A stretch of DNA of 64,000 nt from Clostridia bacterium. GTDB taxonomy: Bacteria > Bacillota > Clostridia > Lachnospirales > Lachnospiraceae. Location: contig CAJTHL010000011.1 in the NCBI GenBank assembly GCA_910576205.1, positions 98,403 to 162,402 of the forward strand, read 5' to 3'. Under the pieces are notes generated by a model, which saw nothing but the letters and a program-made list of their open reading frames with translations, was not told where the DNA came from and made no database searches. This document shows, one piece after another, positions 1-7,853 of the stretch. The stretch's first letter is position 1. Every line of letters begins with the position of its first letter. A program made the translations under genes and the position numbers.

Positions 1-70
1 GTAGAAATCCAGGGGTGGGACCCCGTTTCCGGAAGCCTGCAGCTTAACCATATTCTTTAGAGGCTGTAAA

Positions 71-110
71 AAGACGGTTTTCACAATTACAGGTTTGTGA
101 AAACCGCCTT
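71..110 (-). terminator. Intrinsic terminator of the ykgJ-like gene
   Basis: Read on the minus strand, a 15-bp stem (arms 96-110 and 71-85, one mismatch) closes a short loop and runs straight into a T tract. It begins three bases after the stop codon of the minus-strand gene ending at 114, so it is well placed to end that transcript. Bases 1-70 show no gene or other structure that I can support. Confidence 0.85.
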
Positions 111-113
111 TTC

Positions 114-773
114 CTATACCAGAAGCTCCGCTTCTTTTAACCTCTCCTCAAATTGTATGTAAAAATCCCTGTCCCCGGCATATGAAATCTGGTAGAAAAC
201 CCGAAGAATGCCAAGCAGCATCTGCCTCTGGCTCTCCCCGCCATCCATACGCTCTGCTTTTTCCCGGGCCCTCACCACAAAATTATGCCATTTCAGCACA
301 AAATCCTCATATTTCCCGGGCTCCGGCGTATCTATCCATTTTTTTACTTTTATTTTTGTCTTATTCTTTTTCACACATTCATGAACCTGGAGAAAATACC
401 AGAAGGACTGCTCCTCATAAATCCGTCCCAGAGGGAAAAGGCGGCAGATGCCTGGGCGGAAAGAATGAATACGGCAGCGTCCCTCCTTATTTAAAAATAC
501 GCAGCGTCCCTCCTCTCCCTCCATCTTCAGACGGGGCAGAGCCAGGCTGTCCACCATACCAAGGGTAAACGCCTCCCCCAAAAGCTCTTCAAAGCTTTTT
601 CCAAGCCCCTGTGTGAGGCGGAAAATATCCAGAGGATCCAGAACAATGGTGTCCTCCATGCCCTGGCAGCATGAGGAACAGCCTGCGCAGTCCTCGCAGC
701 CCACCCTCACCAGATCATTTAAACCATAACGTTTTCCGTCGGATATTTCATCCATGTTTAATTCCCGTTCCAT
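114..773 (-). CDS. YkgJ-family cysteine-cluster protein
   Basis: This 219-residue protein belongs by motif to the YkgJ/CxxCxxCC family of putative zinc- or iron-binding proteins; the biochemical role of the family is not established. A dense cysteine group lies at residues 26-36 (C26, C29, C32, C35, C36), and a second group about 50 residues later includes the motif GRCRIH and the C-R-L-F-P signature. The reading frame extends further upstream, but that part lies opposite the end of the preceding methyltransferase gene and has no ribosome binding site. The ATG at 773 is preceded by AAGGAG at good spacing, so I start there. It is the last gene of a minus-strand series (radical SAM protein, rlmI-like, rsmF-like, this gene), separated from the rsmF-like gene by a 134-bp gap that carries hairpin element A. 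Family call is confident, function unknown. Confidence 0.8.
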   Translation of the reverse strand: MERELNMDEISDGKRYGLNDLVRVGCEDCAGCSSCCQGMEDTIVLDPLDIFRLTQGLGKSFEELLGEAFTLGMVDSLALPRLKMEGEEGRCVFLNKEGRCRIHSFRPGICRLFPLGRIYEEQSFWYFLQVHECVKKNKTKIKVKKWIDTPEPGKYEDFVLKWHNFVVRAREKAERMDGGESQRQMLLGILRVFYQISYAGDRDFYIQFEERLKEAELLV

Positions 774-794
774 AAATCTCCTTATTCCAGTACC

Positions 795-890
795 GTATCC
801 GCCCTTCCAAATCCCTGGGTTCTGGAAGAATTGCCGGCTGCCTTGCATCCGGCAATCCTTCCGGGGCTTTGGCCGGGCAGATACTGTTTT
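795..890 (-). repeat. Intergenic hairpin element, copy A
   Basis: On the minus strand the sequence AAAACA (885-890) is followed by the arm GTATCTGCCC (875-884), which pairs over 10 bp, with one G-U, with GGGCGGATAC (795-804). Inside, CCAAA (868-872) pairs with TTTGG (807-811), and a 14-position helix with one mismatch encloses the arms at 830-837 and 849-856. The motif GGAAGG precedes the 3' arm, as in copy B. The element lies between the rsmF-like stop and the ykgJ-like ribosome binding site. A 16-bp direct repeat (785-800 and 889-904) overlaps its two ends. It may be a structured leader RNA or a small dispersed repeat. Confidence 0.7.
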
Positions 891-907
891 CCAGTACCGT
901 ATCCACT

Positions 908-2287
908 TTATTTCTGGCGGAGCCCTTTGGGGTAATGATTTTTCATTGTACCGTTGCTGATTTTTCCCCAGCCCAGGGAGTAGCCGTCCACCAGAATCAG
1001 ACACCAGCCCTTTTCTCCCTCTACAGGCAGCGTTTCTCCCCTAAGATAAGCCCGTACCTGCTCCCCGTCCGCTTTTAGGGAGCATACACGCAGGGCATCC
1101 CCGGCTTCAAGCGCCAGGGCCAGGGCATGAGAGGGCTCGAAGCGCCCTTTGCGCAGAGTGCCAAGATGCAGTCCGGCCCGCAGCACTTTTAGTCCCTTAA
1201 GGTCTGCTATCTCCGGCATCGCATAGAGCTGCTCTCCAAACATTACCGGAAATCCGGAAATCCCGCAGGTCAGATTTTCCCTTTCAAATTCTTCATATTC
1301 CCTGGGAAAAGAGAGCTTCTTTCCCGGCATCCCAAAGGCCCCTCTATCCGGCCCGGATTTTTCCCCCTCTTTTCTTAAAACAGCCACATAATGCCCCTCC
1401 CCCTCAAGGAGATGGGGCCAGAGACGGTATGTGTCCTCCACCTCCCGCGGTCCGTCTGCCCACTTTGGCCTTCCATGGGAAAATCCCTCATATGCCGGTA
1501 CTTTTTCCACCCGGAATTCCCCATGGTTTTTAAGAAAACGGCTGATACTGCCCTCGTCCTCCTCCGGCGCAAAGGTGCAGGTGGAATACACCAGCCTTCC
1601 CCCGGGACGCACCATTCCGGCAGCGGCTTCCAGAATCTCATCCTGCCTCTTTGCACACAAAGACACATTCTCCGGACTCCATTGCAAAAGTGCCTGCTCC
1701 TCCTTGCGGAACATGCCCTCCCCGGAGCAGGGGGCGTCCACTACCACCCTGTCAAAAAAGGCGGGAAACCTTCCAGCCAGCGTCTGGGGGCTTTCGCATG
1801 TAACCAGGGCATGGGAAATCCCCATGCGCTCCACATTCTGAGCCAGTATTTTCGCTCTGGCAGGATGGATTTCGTTGGAGACAAGGAGGCCCTTTCCCTG
1901 CATACGGCCGGCAAGCTGGGTGGTTTTCCCTCCCGGAGCTGCGCATAAATCCAGCACTCGTTCCCCCGGCTGTGGATCGGCTAACACCGCTACCGCCATG
2001 GCGCTTGGCTCCTGAATATAGTAGAGGCCCGCCTCGTGGTAGGGATGTATTCCCGGTCGTTGCGCCTCTTCATAGAAGAACCCTTCCCCGGCCCAGGGAA
2101 CAGGTCTTAGAGAAAAAGGCGTTATCTTCAAAAAATCTTCCACTGGGATTTTCACCATATTGACCCGCAGCCCCCTGTGGATTTCCTCCCCATAGCTTTT
2201 CAGAAAAGCCGCATACTCCTCCTCTGCAAGGAGTTCCCGCATACGCATTGTAAATTCTTCCGGTAACCAGCTTACTGTATTCTCCAT
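908..2287 (-). CDS. RsmF-type rRNA (cytosine-C5) methyltransferase
   Basis: The 459-residue protein is an S-adenosylmethionine-dependent m5C RNA methyltransferase of the NOL1/NOP2/Sun family, closest by architecture to RsmF/YebU, which modifies 16S rRNA. The SAM-binding loop with DLCAAPGGKT lies at residues 113-121. The two family cysteines are visible: C187 in DAPCSGEGMF and the catalytic-type C237 in STCTF. Beyond about residue 300 the sequence fits the RsmF C-terminal RNA-binding region. The length is normal for the family. The start has only a weak ribosome binding site and lies 41 bp after the rlmI-like stop, which suggests co-transcription. The exact target cytosine cannot be read from sequence, so I leave the symbol empty. 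Confidence 0.9.
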   Translation of the reverse strand: MENTVSWLPEEFTMRMRELLAEEEYAAFLKSYGEEIHRGLRVNMVKIPVEDFLKITPFSLRPVPWAGEGFFYEEAQRPGIHPYHEAGLYYIQEPSAMAVAVLADPQPGERVLDLCAAPGGKTTQLAGRMQGKGLLVSNEIHPARAKILAQNVERMGISHALVTCESPQTLAGRFPAFFDRVVVDAPCSGEGMFRKEEQALLQWSPENVSLCAKRQDEILEAAAGMVRPGGRLVYSTCTFAPEEDEGSISRFLKNHGEFRVEKVPAYEGFSHGRPKWADGPREVEDTYRLWPHLLEGEGHYVAVLRKEGEKSGPDRGAFGMPGKKLSFPREYEEFERENLTCGISGFPVMFGEQLYAMPEIADLKGLKVLRAGLHLGTLRKGRFEPSHALALALEAGDALRVCSLKADGEQVRAYLRGETLPVEGEKGWCLILVDGYSLGWGKISNGTMKNHYPKGLRQK

Positions 2288-2328
2288 TCCAGATAAATGC
2301 CGTTTCCGGCATCTCCTCCTCTGCCTTT

Positions 2329-3531
2329 TTATTTCTCAACACACACCTGGAAAATATAAAATTTGAGATAATAGGATTCATCCGCCGCCCACAAAACCGG
2401 ATGATCCGGTGCCTGGGTTCTGTACTCCACCTGGCGCAGCCGTCGGTGTACATTGCGGGCCGCCTGGCCTATGGTCTGGGTAAACAGCTCATAGGTCATG
2501 AAATGGGAGCAGGAGCAGGTGGCCAGATATCCCCCGTCCCGGATAAGCTTCATGGCCCGCAGGTTGATTTCCCGATAACCCTTGACTGCGTTCTTCACGG
2601 AATTTCTGGACTTGGCAAAGGCCGGCGGATCCAGGATAACCACATCAAACAGCTCCCCCTTCTCCTCAAGCTCTGGCAGCAATTCAAACACATCCGCACA
2701 GAGAAACCGTACCCGGTCCTCCAGACCATTCAGCCTGGCATTCCTGCGCGCCTGCTCCACACCCAGGCCGGAGGCGTCCACCCCCAGTACCTCCCGTGCC
2801 CCGGCCAGGCCCGCGTTGAGGGCAAAAGAACCCGTATGGGTAAAACAGTCCAGCACCCGGGCATTTTTGCAAAGCCTCTGAATAGCCAGGCGGTTGTATT
2901 TCTGATCCAGAAAAAATCCTGTCTTCTGTCCGTCCTGCACATCCACCAGATAGCGGACGCCGTTTTCCCGGATTTCCACATTGGTGTCAAAGGGCGCTCC
3001 CAGAAAACCCTTCACCCGCTTCATCCCCTCCTGCTCCCGCACTTTGGCGTCGCTTCTCTCGTACACGCCCCGGATGGAAATACCGTCCCTCTCCAGAGCC
3101 TCCATAAGCAGACGGAGAATGGTCTCCTTCATCCGGTCAATCCCAAGCGCCAAGGACTGCACCACAAGAATATCCGCAAACTTGTCCACCACCAGGCCGG
3201 GCAGGAAATCCGCTTCCCCGAAAAGAATCCTGCAACTCTCCGTGTCCACGGTCTCTTTCCGGTAATCCCAGGCCGCCTGCACCCGCATGTACAGAAAATC
3301 CTCGTCTATCTCCTGGTTCTGGTTCCGGGTCATCATGCGGACACGTATTCTGGAATTGGTATTGATAAATCCTCTTCCCAGGCCGTATCCGTCAAAATCA
3401 TGGACATTCACCAGATCCCCGTTTTCAAATCTGCCAGAAACGCCGGCAATCTCATTGTCATAAATCCACAGGCCCCCTGCCTTCAAGGCCCGTCCCTCCC
3501 CTTTCTTCAAGGTCACTATCGCGTCGCTCAT
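2329..3531 (-). CDS. Class I SAM-dependent rRNA methyltransferase, RlmI-like
   Basis: The 400-residue protein has the RlmI layout: an N-terminal PUA RNA-binding domain (about residues 1-80), a central RNase-H-like linker, and a C-terminal Rossmann methyltransferase with DCFTHTGSFALNA as the SAM motif and ILDPPAFAKS as the catalytic-side loop. RlmI methylates C1962 of 23S rRNA in E. coli. The longest frame starts at 3555, but that codon has no ribosome binding site. GGAGG lies eight bases before the ATG at 3531, so I choose that start. It sits between the radical SAM gene (30 bp upstream) and the rsmF-like gene (41 bp downstream), giving two rRNA C5-cytosine methyltransferases in tandem. Paralogues of RlmI exist, so the position modified is an inference. 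Confidence 0.88.
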   Translation of the reverse strand: MSDAIVTLKKGEGRALKAGGLWIYDNEIAGVSGRFENGDLVNVHDFDGYGLGRGFINTNSRIRVRMMTRNQNQEIDEDFLYMRVQAAWDYRKETVDTESCRILFGEADFLPGLVVDKFADILVVQSLALGIDRMKETILRLLMEALERDGISIRGVYERSDAKVREQEGMKRVKGFLGAPFDTNVEIRENGVRYLVDVQDGQKTGFFLDQKYNRLAIQRLCKNARVLDCFTHTGSFALNAGLAGAREVLGVDASGLGVEQARRNARLNGLEDRVRFLCADVFELLPELEEKGELFDVVILDPPAFAKSRNSVKNAVKGYREINLRAMKLIRDGGYLATCSCSHFMTYELFTQTIGQAARNVHRRLRQVEYRTQAPDHPVLWAADESYYLKFYIFQVCVEK

Positions 3532-3560
3532 TCTGACTTCCTCCATGATTTTCATATTTA

Positions 3561-4478
3561 TTAAGGTAAGATTTCCTCCAGAAAACCGGAATCCTCAAAA
3601 TCCGGGATAAAACTCTCCAGGGATGTCTCCCCTTCCTGGATAAACCCGTTTTCTATCCCCAGCTCCAGGGCATAATCCACCAGGGCGTCGTACTCCCTGC
3701 AGGTCACCCGGCGGCATAGCTCCGGGTATCTGTCCTCCTGCACGCAGGGCGTATACTGGTTCATAAGGCTGTAATAAATCTGGTTACCAAATTTTCCAAA
3801 GACTTCCCGAAGCACTCTCTGGCCGTTATTTACACAGCCGGGAAGCAGAAGATGCCGGACAATTACGCCCCGGCGCATTATACCGCCCTCATCAAAGACT
3901 GCGTCTCCACACTGCCTTACCATCTCCGTCAAGGCCTCCATGGCCCGCCCGGGGTAGTCGGGCGCATGGGAATAGCGCGCCGCCAAAGAGCTGTCCATAT
4001 ATTTAAAATCAGTCAGATAAATATCCACATACCCCTCCAGCCGGCAAAGCGTCTCCGTTTTTTCATAGCCGCTACAGTTATAGACCACCGGAAGGTAAAG
4101 TCCCTCCTTTTTTGCCAGCAGAAGGGCCTCCATAATAACAGGGGCGTAGTGATCCGGCGTCACCAGATTGATATTTTCCGCTCCCTTTTCCTGGATCAGG
4201 CCAAAAAGCCGGGAAAGCTCCTCCACGGTAACGGTCTTTCCCATCTTTGCCCCGGAAATCCTGTGGTTCTGGCAATACACACAGCCCAGGCCACAGCCGG
4301 AAAAAAATACCGTGCCGGAGCCACGCTCCCCGGAAATGCAGGGTTCCTCCCAGTAATGCAGGGAGGCCCGGGAGACCCTGGCTTCTGGGCCGCTTTTACA
4401 GACGCCCTGTTTTCCCCCGCTTCTGTCCGCGCCGCATTCCCTGGGGCAGAGATGGCAGTCCTGCTTCCATGTCTCCAA
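3561..4478 (-). CDS. Radical SAM protein, PflX / PFL-activase-like (COG1313)
   Basis: This is a 305-residue radical SAM enzyme. The cluster-binding triad appears as CGLGCVYC near residue 68, preceded by an N-terminal Cys group (CHLCPREC) that could hold a second cluster. The family resembles the activating enzyme of pyruvate formate-lyase but is itself uncharacterised. The longest frame starts at an ATG at 4529 with no ribosome binding site. AAAGGAGG lies eight bases before an in-frame TTG at 4478, and starting there places the Cys group close to the N-terminus as usual in the family, so I prefer TTG. It is the first gene of the minus-strand rRNA methyltransferase series. No obvious glycyl radical enzyme substrate is encoded nearby. 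Confidence 0.82.
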   Translation of the reverse strand: METWKQDCHLCPRECGADRSGGKQGVCKSGPEARVSRASLHYWEEPCISGERGSGTVFFSGCGLGCVYCQNHRISGAKMGKTVTVEELSRLFGLIQEKGAENINLVTPDHYAPVIMEALLLAKKEGLYLPVVYNCSGYEKTETLCRLEGYVDIYLTDFKYMDSSLAARYSHAPDYPGRAMEALTEMVRQCGDAVFDEGGIMRRGVIVRHLLLPGCVNNGQRVLREVFGKFGNQIYYSLMNQYTPCVQEDRYPELCRRVTCREYDALVDYALELGIENGFIQEGETSLESFIPDFEDSGFLEEILP

Positions 4479-4664
4479 TCCAAAATCCTCCTTTTGCCGA
4501 AAATCCTGTTCTCTTTTATACAATGGCATATGTAAAAATATCTGTCAATACTCTTTCTTGGATCAAATCCGTCTGGCCTGGTCAATTTTATATAAACTGG
4601 CACTTTTAATCATGCCAAACTTATCGTATAGTATCCACAATAAAGTTGCCCTGGAAAGGAACCC

Positions 4665-5183
4665 ATGATTATGAATCTCTCCATAAAAGACACCACCAAA
4701 ACCGCCATGATGACTGCTATTATATTTGTATGTACCTACGCCTTTAAAATCCCCATTGCCCTTACGGGAGGCTATACTCACCTGGGGGACTGTGCTATTT
4801 TCCTGGGAGTGATGATTCTTGGGCGCAAGCGGGGAATGATTGCCGCAGCTTTGGGGGCTGCCCTGGCAGATTTTACAGGCGGTTTTATGATCTGGATAAT
4901 CCCTACCTTTCTAATCAAGGGCATAATGGCCGGACTTATGGGAACCCTGACGGAAGGCCGCCTTTCGTCCCGCCGGTTTGGATGGCTGGCCGGGGCCGCC
5001 CTGGGAGGCGTTTTTCAGATCCTTGCCTATACCCTGGTTAAATTTGTAATGATAAGCCCTGCTGCCGGACTGGCCACCATTCCCACCGTCAGCATGCAGA
5101 CCACAGCCGGAATCCTGATTTTTGCTGTGCTTATCTCCCTGCTGCAATCCTCCCACACTCTCTGCCGCCTAAAGGAGTTATAG
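4665..5183 (+). CDS. ECF transporter S component
   Basis: The 172-residue, highly hydrophobic protein has about five to six membrane spans and the look of a substrate-capture S component of an energy-coupling factor transporter: an N-terminal helix with TAIIFVCTYAFKIP, a glycine-rich loop with GGYTHLGD, and the segment ALADFTGGFMIWIIPTFLIK. Such proteins bind a vitamin or cofactor and use shared EcfA/EcfA'/EcfT subunits encoded elsewhere; none is in this window. The substrate cannot be assigned from sequence. The start follows AAAGGA. The next gene, an amidohydrolase, begins 3 bp after the stop, so the two are probably one transcript, which hints that the imported compound or a derivative is hydrolysed, though this is only context. 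Confidence 0.82.
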   Translation: MIMNLSIKDTTKTAMMTAIIFVCTYAFKIPIALTGGYTHLGDCAIFLGVMILGRKRGMIAAALGAALADFTGGFMIWIIPTFLIKGIMAGLMGTLTEGRLSSRRFGWLAGAALGGVFQILAYTLVKFVMISPAAGLATIPTVSMQTTAGILIFAVLISLLQSSHTLCRLKEL

Positions 5184-5186
5184 AAA

Positions 5187-5975
5187 ATGAAAAAGATTGA
5201 CGCTCACTGCCACATTGGAAATTTCGGAAGCTGGGCCGGGGTGGAAAACACGGTTCCCCAGCTCCTTTCACAGATGAAAGAATACGAGATCGAAAAGACA
5301 ATTCTCTGTTCCAAAGATCATACCGGAAACGCTATGGTTCTGGAAGCCTATGAGAACCATCCCCAGCGGTTTATCCCCCTGGTCTACCTGAATCCCCTGG
5401 AGGAAGAAGCGGAAACCTTAAGAAAAATAGAGCATTACATGGACAAAAAAGGCTTCCGGGGTATCAAGCTCAACCCCTTACGTCACGCCTATGTAGCAGA
5501 CGACACAGCCCTGGATCCAATTATGGAAGCGGCTGCCGCAAGAAAAGCGCCTGTGTTTATCCACTCCGGCCATCCCCCCTATTCCCTGCCCTGGAGCATT
5601 GCCCTGCTGGCAGAACGGCACCCGTCCGTAAAGGTCGTTATGATTCATATGGGCCACGGACACGGGGTATACATTGACGCAGCCCTTAAAATGGCAAAAC
5701 GGTATTCCAATATTTACCTGGAAATGTCCGGCATGCCCATGGGGGTAAAAATCAGACAGGCCTACGAGGAAATAGGGCCGGAACGCATTATGTTCGGAAC
5801 AGACTCCCCCTTCCACCATCCTTCTGTGGAAATCCAGAAGGTACTCACCTGCGGCCTTCCTGAGAAAGCCATGGAGCAGGTGTTTTACTACAACGCCCTC
5901 CGGCTGTTTGCGCCTGCTTCCTCCACAAGCCTTCTGGTCAGCTCCTCCGCCACCAGCACCACGGTCTCCTCGTGA
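5187..5975 (+). CDS. Amidohydrolase-family metal-dependent hydrolase (TIM barrel)
   Basis: The 262-residue protein has the amidohydrolase-2 pattern: HCH metal ligands at the extreme N-terminus (DAHCHIG), GIKLNP, a strand ending in FIHSGHPP, HMGHG, and the late aspartate in FGTDSPF. It should be a cytosolic metal-dependent hydrolase or decarboxylase; the substrate is unknown. It starts 3 bp after the ECF S-component with AAAGGAG upstream. The conserved part ends near the sequence NALRLF; the last 19 residues are a Ser/Thr-rich tail encoded opposite the 3' end of the convergent DUF3786 gene, with an 88-bp overlap. That tail is probably not part of the ancestral fold. Confidence 0.85.
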   Translation: MKKIDAHCHIGNFGSWAGVENTVPQLLSQMKEYEIEKTILCSKDHTGNAMVLEAYENHPQRFIPLVYLNPLEEEAETLRKIEHYMDKKGFRGIKLNPLRHAYVADDTALDPIMEAAAARKAPVFIHSGHPPYSLPWSIALLAERHPSVKVVMIHMGHGHGVYIDAALKMAKRYSNIYLEMSGMPMGVKIRQAYEEIGPERIMFGTDSPFHHPSVEIQKVLTCGLPEKAMEQVFYYNALRLFAPASSTSLLVSSSATSTTVSS

Positions 5976-6526
5976 AGATAATCCGTGATATCCGCGTCAA
6001 AGAGGATATTGGCCTGGGCCTCAAACTCCTCGTCTCTGTCCCAGAAAACCACTGTAAGGGGCATACAGGAAAAGGCATTGATAACAAAGCCCACATCCCC
6101 CTGGGGAATGGGCTTTCCTCCAAGCCTGCGGCATGCATTTGCCAGCTCTTCCATATGCCCCCCGAAAGTCCTGGCAAAGGGCTCCAGAATATTCCGCTTA
6201 TAGGCCGCCTCAAAAGGCGCCGCCCGCTTTACCTGGCGGAAGGGTACAAACTCCCCCTTTACCCTGGCCTCCGGCCTGGAATAATAAAACAGGTGGTAGA
6301 TGGCCATGGCTGTGTTAAAGGAAATCTCCCGGTCTGACGTCTCTGTAAACGCTATTTCCCCGGTTTTTTTATCCAGGCTGAAACGCTGTTGAAAATAGAT
6401 AATGTAAAGAAACTGCCCGTCTTCCTCCAGGGAAAACCGGGTTTTCAGCTCTTCGTGATCCATGCCTGCAAAAATATCCCGCCATCTCTTCCGGACGGCC
6501 TGGTAGTTATCCACACCTCTCTCCAT
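5888..6526 (-). CDS. DUF3786 domain protein
   Basis: The 212-residue cytosolic protein matches the DUF3786 pattern seen in Clostridia: an N-terminal segment about sensing or processing (SLEEDGQFLYIIYFQ), the tract EISFNTAMAIYHLFYY, and the C-terminal block PLTVVFWDRDEEFEAQ-NILFDADI-DYLHEE. Family members have no settled function. The start at 6526 follows AAGGGGA. Its 3' end overlaps the convergent amidohydrolase gene by 88 bp. The upstream neighbour on the same strand is threonine aldolase, 41 bp away, so the two may be co-transcribed. Confidence 0.78.
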   Translation of the reverse strand: MERGVDNYQAVRKRWRDIFAGMDHEELKTRFSLEEDGQFLYIIYFQQRFSLDKKTGEIAFTETSDREISFNTAMAIYHLFYYSRPEARVKGEFVPFRQVKRAAPFEAAYKRNILEPFARTFGGHMEELANACRRLGGKPIPQGDVGFVINAFSCMPLTVVFWDRDEEFEAQANILFDADITDYLHEETVVLVAEELTRRLVEEAGANSRRAL

Positions 6527-6567
6527 TATTTTCCCCTTCCTTCTCTGTCGTTAATATCCCCCGACGT

Positions 6568-7611
6568 TTAGGTCTGTTCCTTAAGCAGTCCCTTCAACGC
6601 CTTGATGTCCGCCTCCGCAGTCGCCCAGCTTGTGGCAAAGCGCACCACCGTATGGGTATGGTCCGCCTTCTCCCAGAAGCTGAAGGCTACGTGTTTTTTC
6701 AATCTTTCCAGTTCTGTATCTTCCAGAATCACAAACTGCTGGTTCGTGGGGGATTCCAGGTAAAAAGCATACCCCTTTTCCCTAAAACATTCCTTTAAAA
6801 GCTCCGCCATCTCTATGGCATTCCTGCTGATCTTAAAATACAGATCATCCGTAAAGAGCGTATCAAACTGGATACCCAGAAGCCTTCCCTTTGCCAGCAG
6901 AGCCCCGTGCTGCTTGACCATGGTCAGAAAATGGGACGGTATTCCTTTTCCCTGCCCGGGAAAAACCACCGCTTCCCCACACAAAGCTCCCACCTTTGTC
7001 CCCCCTATGTAAAAAGCGTCGCAGCACCGGGCAATAAGAGGTAACGTCACATCCGTATCACGGCTCATAAGGCCATAGCCCAGGCGGGCCCCATCCATAT
7101 ACAGGGGAATGTTGTATTTTTTGCAGACCCGGGAAATCCCGGTCAGCTCCTCTTTGCTGTACAGCGTCCCATACTCTGTAGGATGGGAAATATACACCAT
7201 TCCGGGAAACACCATATGTTCATGGTTTTCGTCCTGCCAGAATCCCTCCAGGTAAGCCTCCAGCTCCCCGGCGCAGATTTTTCCCTGGCGCTCCGGAATT
7301 TCCAGGACCTTGTGGCCCGTATATTCAATGGCTCCCGCCTCGTGGACGCTTACATGGCCCGTAACTGCCGCTACGACCCCCTCGTAGGGCTTTAGCATAG
7401 TATCAATTACAATCTGGTTTGTCTGGGTGCCTCCCACCAGAAAAAATACGTCTCCCTGGGAGCACTCACAGGCATCCAGGATTTTCCTCCCTGCGCTCTC
7501 ACAGTAAGGGTCGCTTCCATACCCGGAAACAGGCTCCATATTTGTTTCCAGAAGGCGCTTCAGAATTTCCGGGTGAGCCCCCTGGATATAATCGCTCTCA
7601 AACGACAACAT
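6568..7611 (-). CDS. ltaE: Low-specificity L-threonine aldolase (PLP-dependent)
   Basis: The 347-residue protein is a beta-eliminating-lyase-type fold I PLP enzyme that cleaves L-threonine or L-allo-threonine to glycine and acetaldehyde. Visible landmarks are FLVGGTQTNQ near the N-terminus, the PLP aspartate in YMDGARLGYGL, and the Schiff-base lysine in YIGGTKVGALCGEA. The length is normal. The ATG at 7611 is preceded by CAGGAGG at ideal spacing. A consensus-like minus-strand promoter lies further upstream at 7825-7853, on the far side of the tRNA-Val gene, and could drive this gene through an antisense tRNA region. Serine/threonine specificity and stereopreference cannot be judged from sequence. 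Confidence 0.88.
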   Translation of the reverse strand: MLSFESDYIQGAHPEILKRLLETNMEPVSGYGSDPYCESAGRKILDACECSQGDVFFLVGGTQTNQIVIDTMLKPYEGVVAAVTGHVSVHEAGAIEYTGHKVLEIPERQGKICAGELEAYLEGFWQDENHEHMVFPGMVYISHPTEYGTLYSKEELTGISRVCKKYNIPLYMDGARLGYGLMSRDTDVTLPLIARCCDAFYIGGTKVGALCGEAVVFPGQGKGIPSHFLTMVKQHGALLAKGRLLGIQFDTLFTDDLYFKISRNAIEMAELLKECFREKGYAFYLESPTNQQFVILEDTELERLKKHVAFSFWEKADHTHTVVRFATSWATAEADIKALKGLLKEQT

Positions 7612-7625
7612 TTTTTATCCTCCTG

Positions 7626-7655
7626 TTGCACAATCCATGATGGTTATGTTATAAT
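7626..7655 (+). promoter_or_regulatory. Promoter of tRNA-Val
   Basis: TTGCAC at 7626-7631 and a perfect TATAAT at 7650-7655 are separated by 18 bp, and the tRNA starts 10 bases downstream, as expected for a stable-RNA promoter. Confidence 0.8.
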
Positions 7656-7664
7656 ACATCTGAT

Positions 7665-7737
7665 GGAGACATAGCTCAGCTGGGAGAGCATCTGCTTGAC
7701 GTGTAGAGGGTCGCAGGTTCGAGTCCTGTTGTCTCCA
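7665..7737 (+). tRNA. tRNA-Val (anticodon GAC)
   Basis: A 73-nt cloverleaf is complete: acceptor GGAGACA pairs with TGTCTCC, the D arm is GCTC/GAGC, the anticodon stem TCTGC/GTAGA encloses the loop TTGACGT with anticodon GAC, and the T arm GCAGG/CCTGT encloses TTCGAGT. The discriminator is A and no CCA is encoded. It is a single gene running opposite to the neighbouring threonine aldolase. Confidence 0.97.
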
Positions 7738-7824
7738 TAAATCCGGATAATCCGAATCTTATTCCACCAGGAAACAGGTTCGGATTTCCTGCTGTCAACC
7801 GGGATTCCGGCTGGCATTTTTGCA

Positions 7825-7853
7825 ATTATAACAGACATGGGAAAAGGCGTCAA
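7825..7853 (-). promoter_or_regulatory. Minus-strand promoter opposite the MCP leader
   Basis: Read on the minus strand, TTGACG (7848-7853) and TATAAT (7825-7830) are 17 bp apart, five or six matches each to the sigma-70 consensus. It would transcribe antisense through tRNA-Val and on into threonine aldolase. Its -35 box and spacer overlap the inverted repeat 7835-7882. Confidence 0.6.

Noticed and set aside
774..1004. N-terminal extension of the ykgJ-like frame
   Set aside because: It overlaps the end of the rsmF-like gene and the hairpin element, has no family similarity, and a good ribosome site precedes the ATG at 773.
2401..3564. 387-residue plus-strand open frame
   Set aside because: It lies fully opposite the rlmI-like gene, is rich in His, Gln and Pro with no recognisable motif, and is a shadow of that gene's codon bias.
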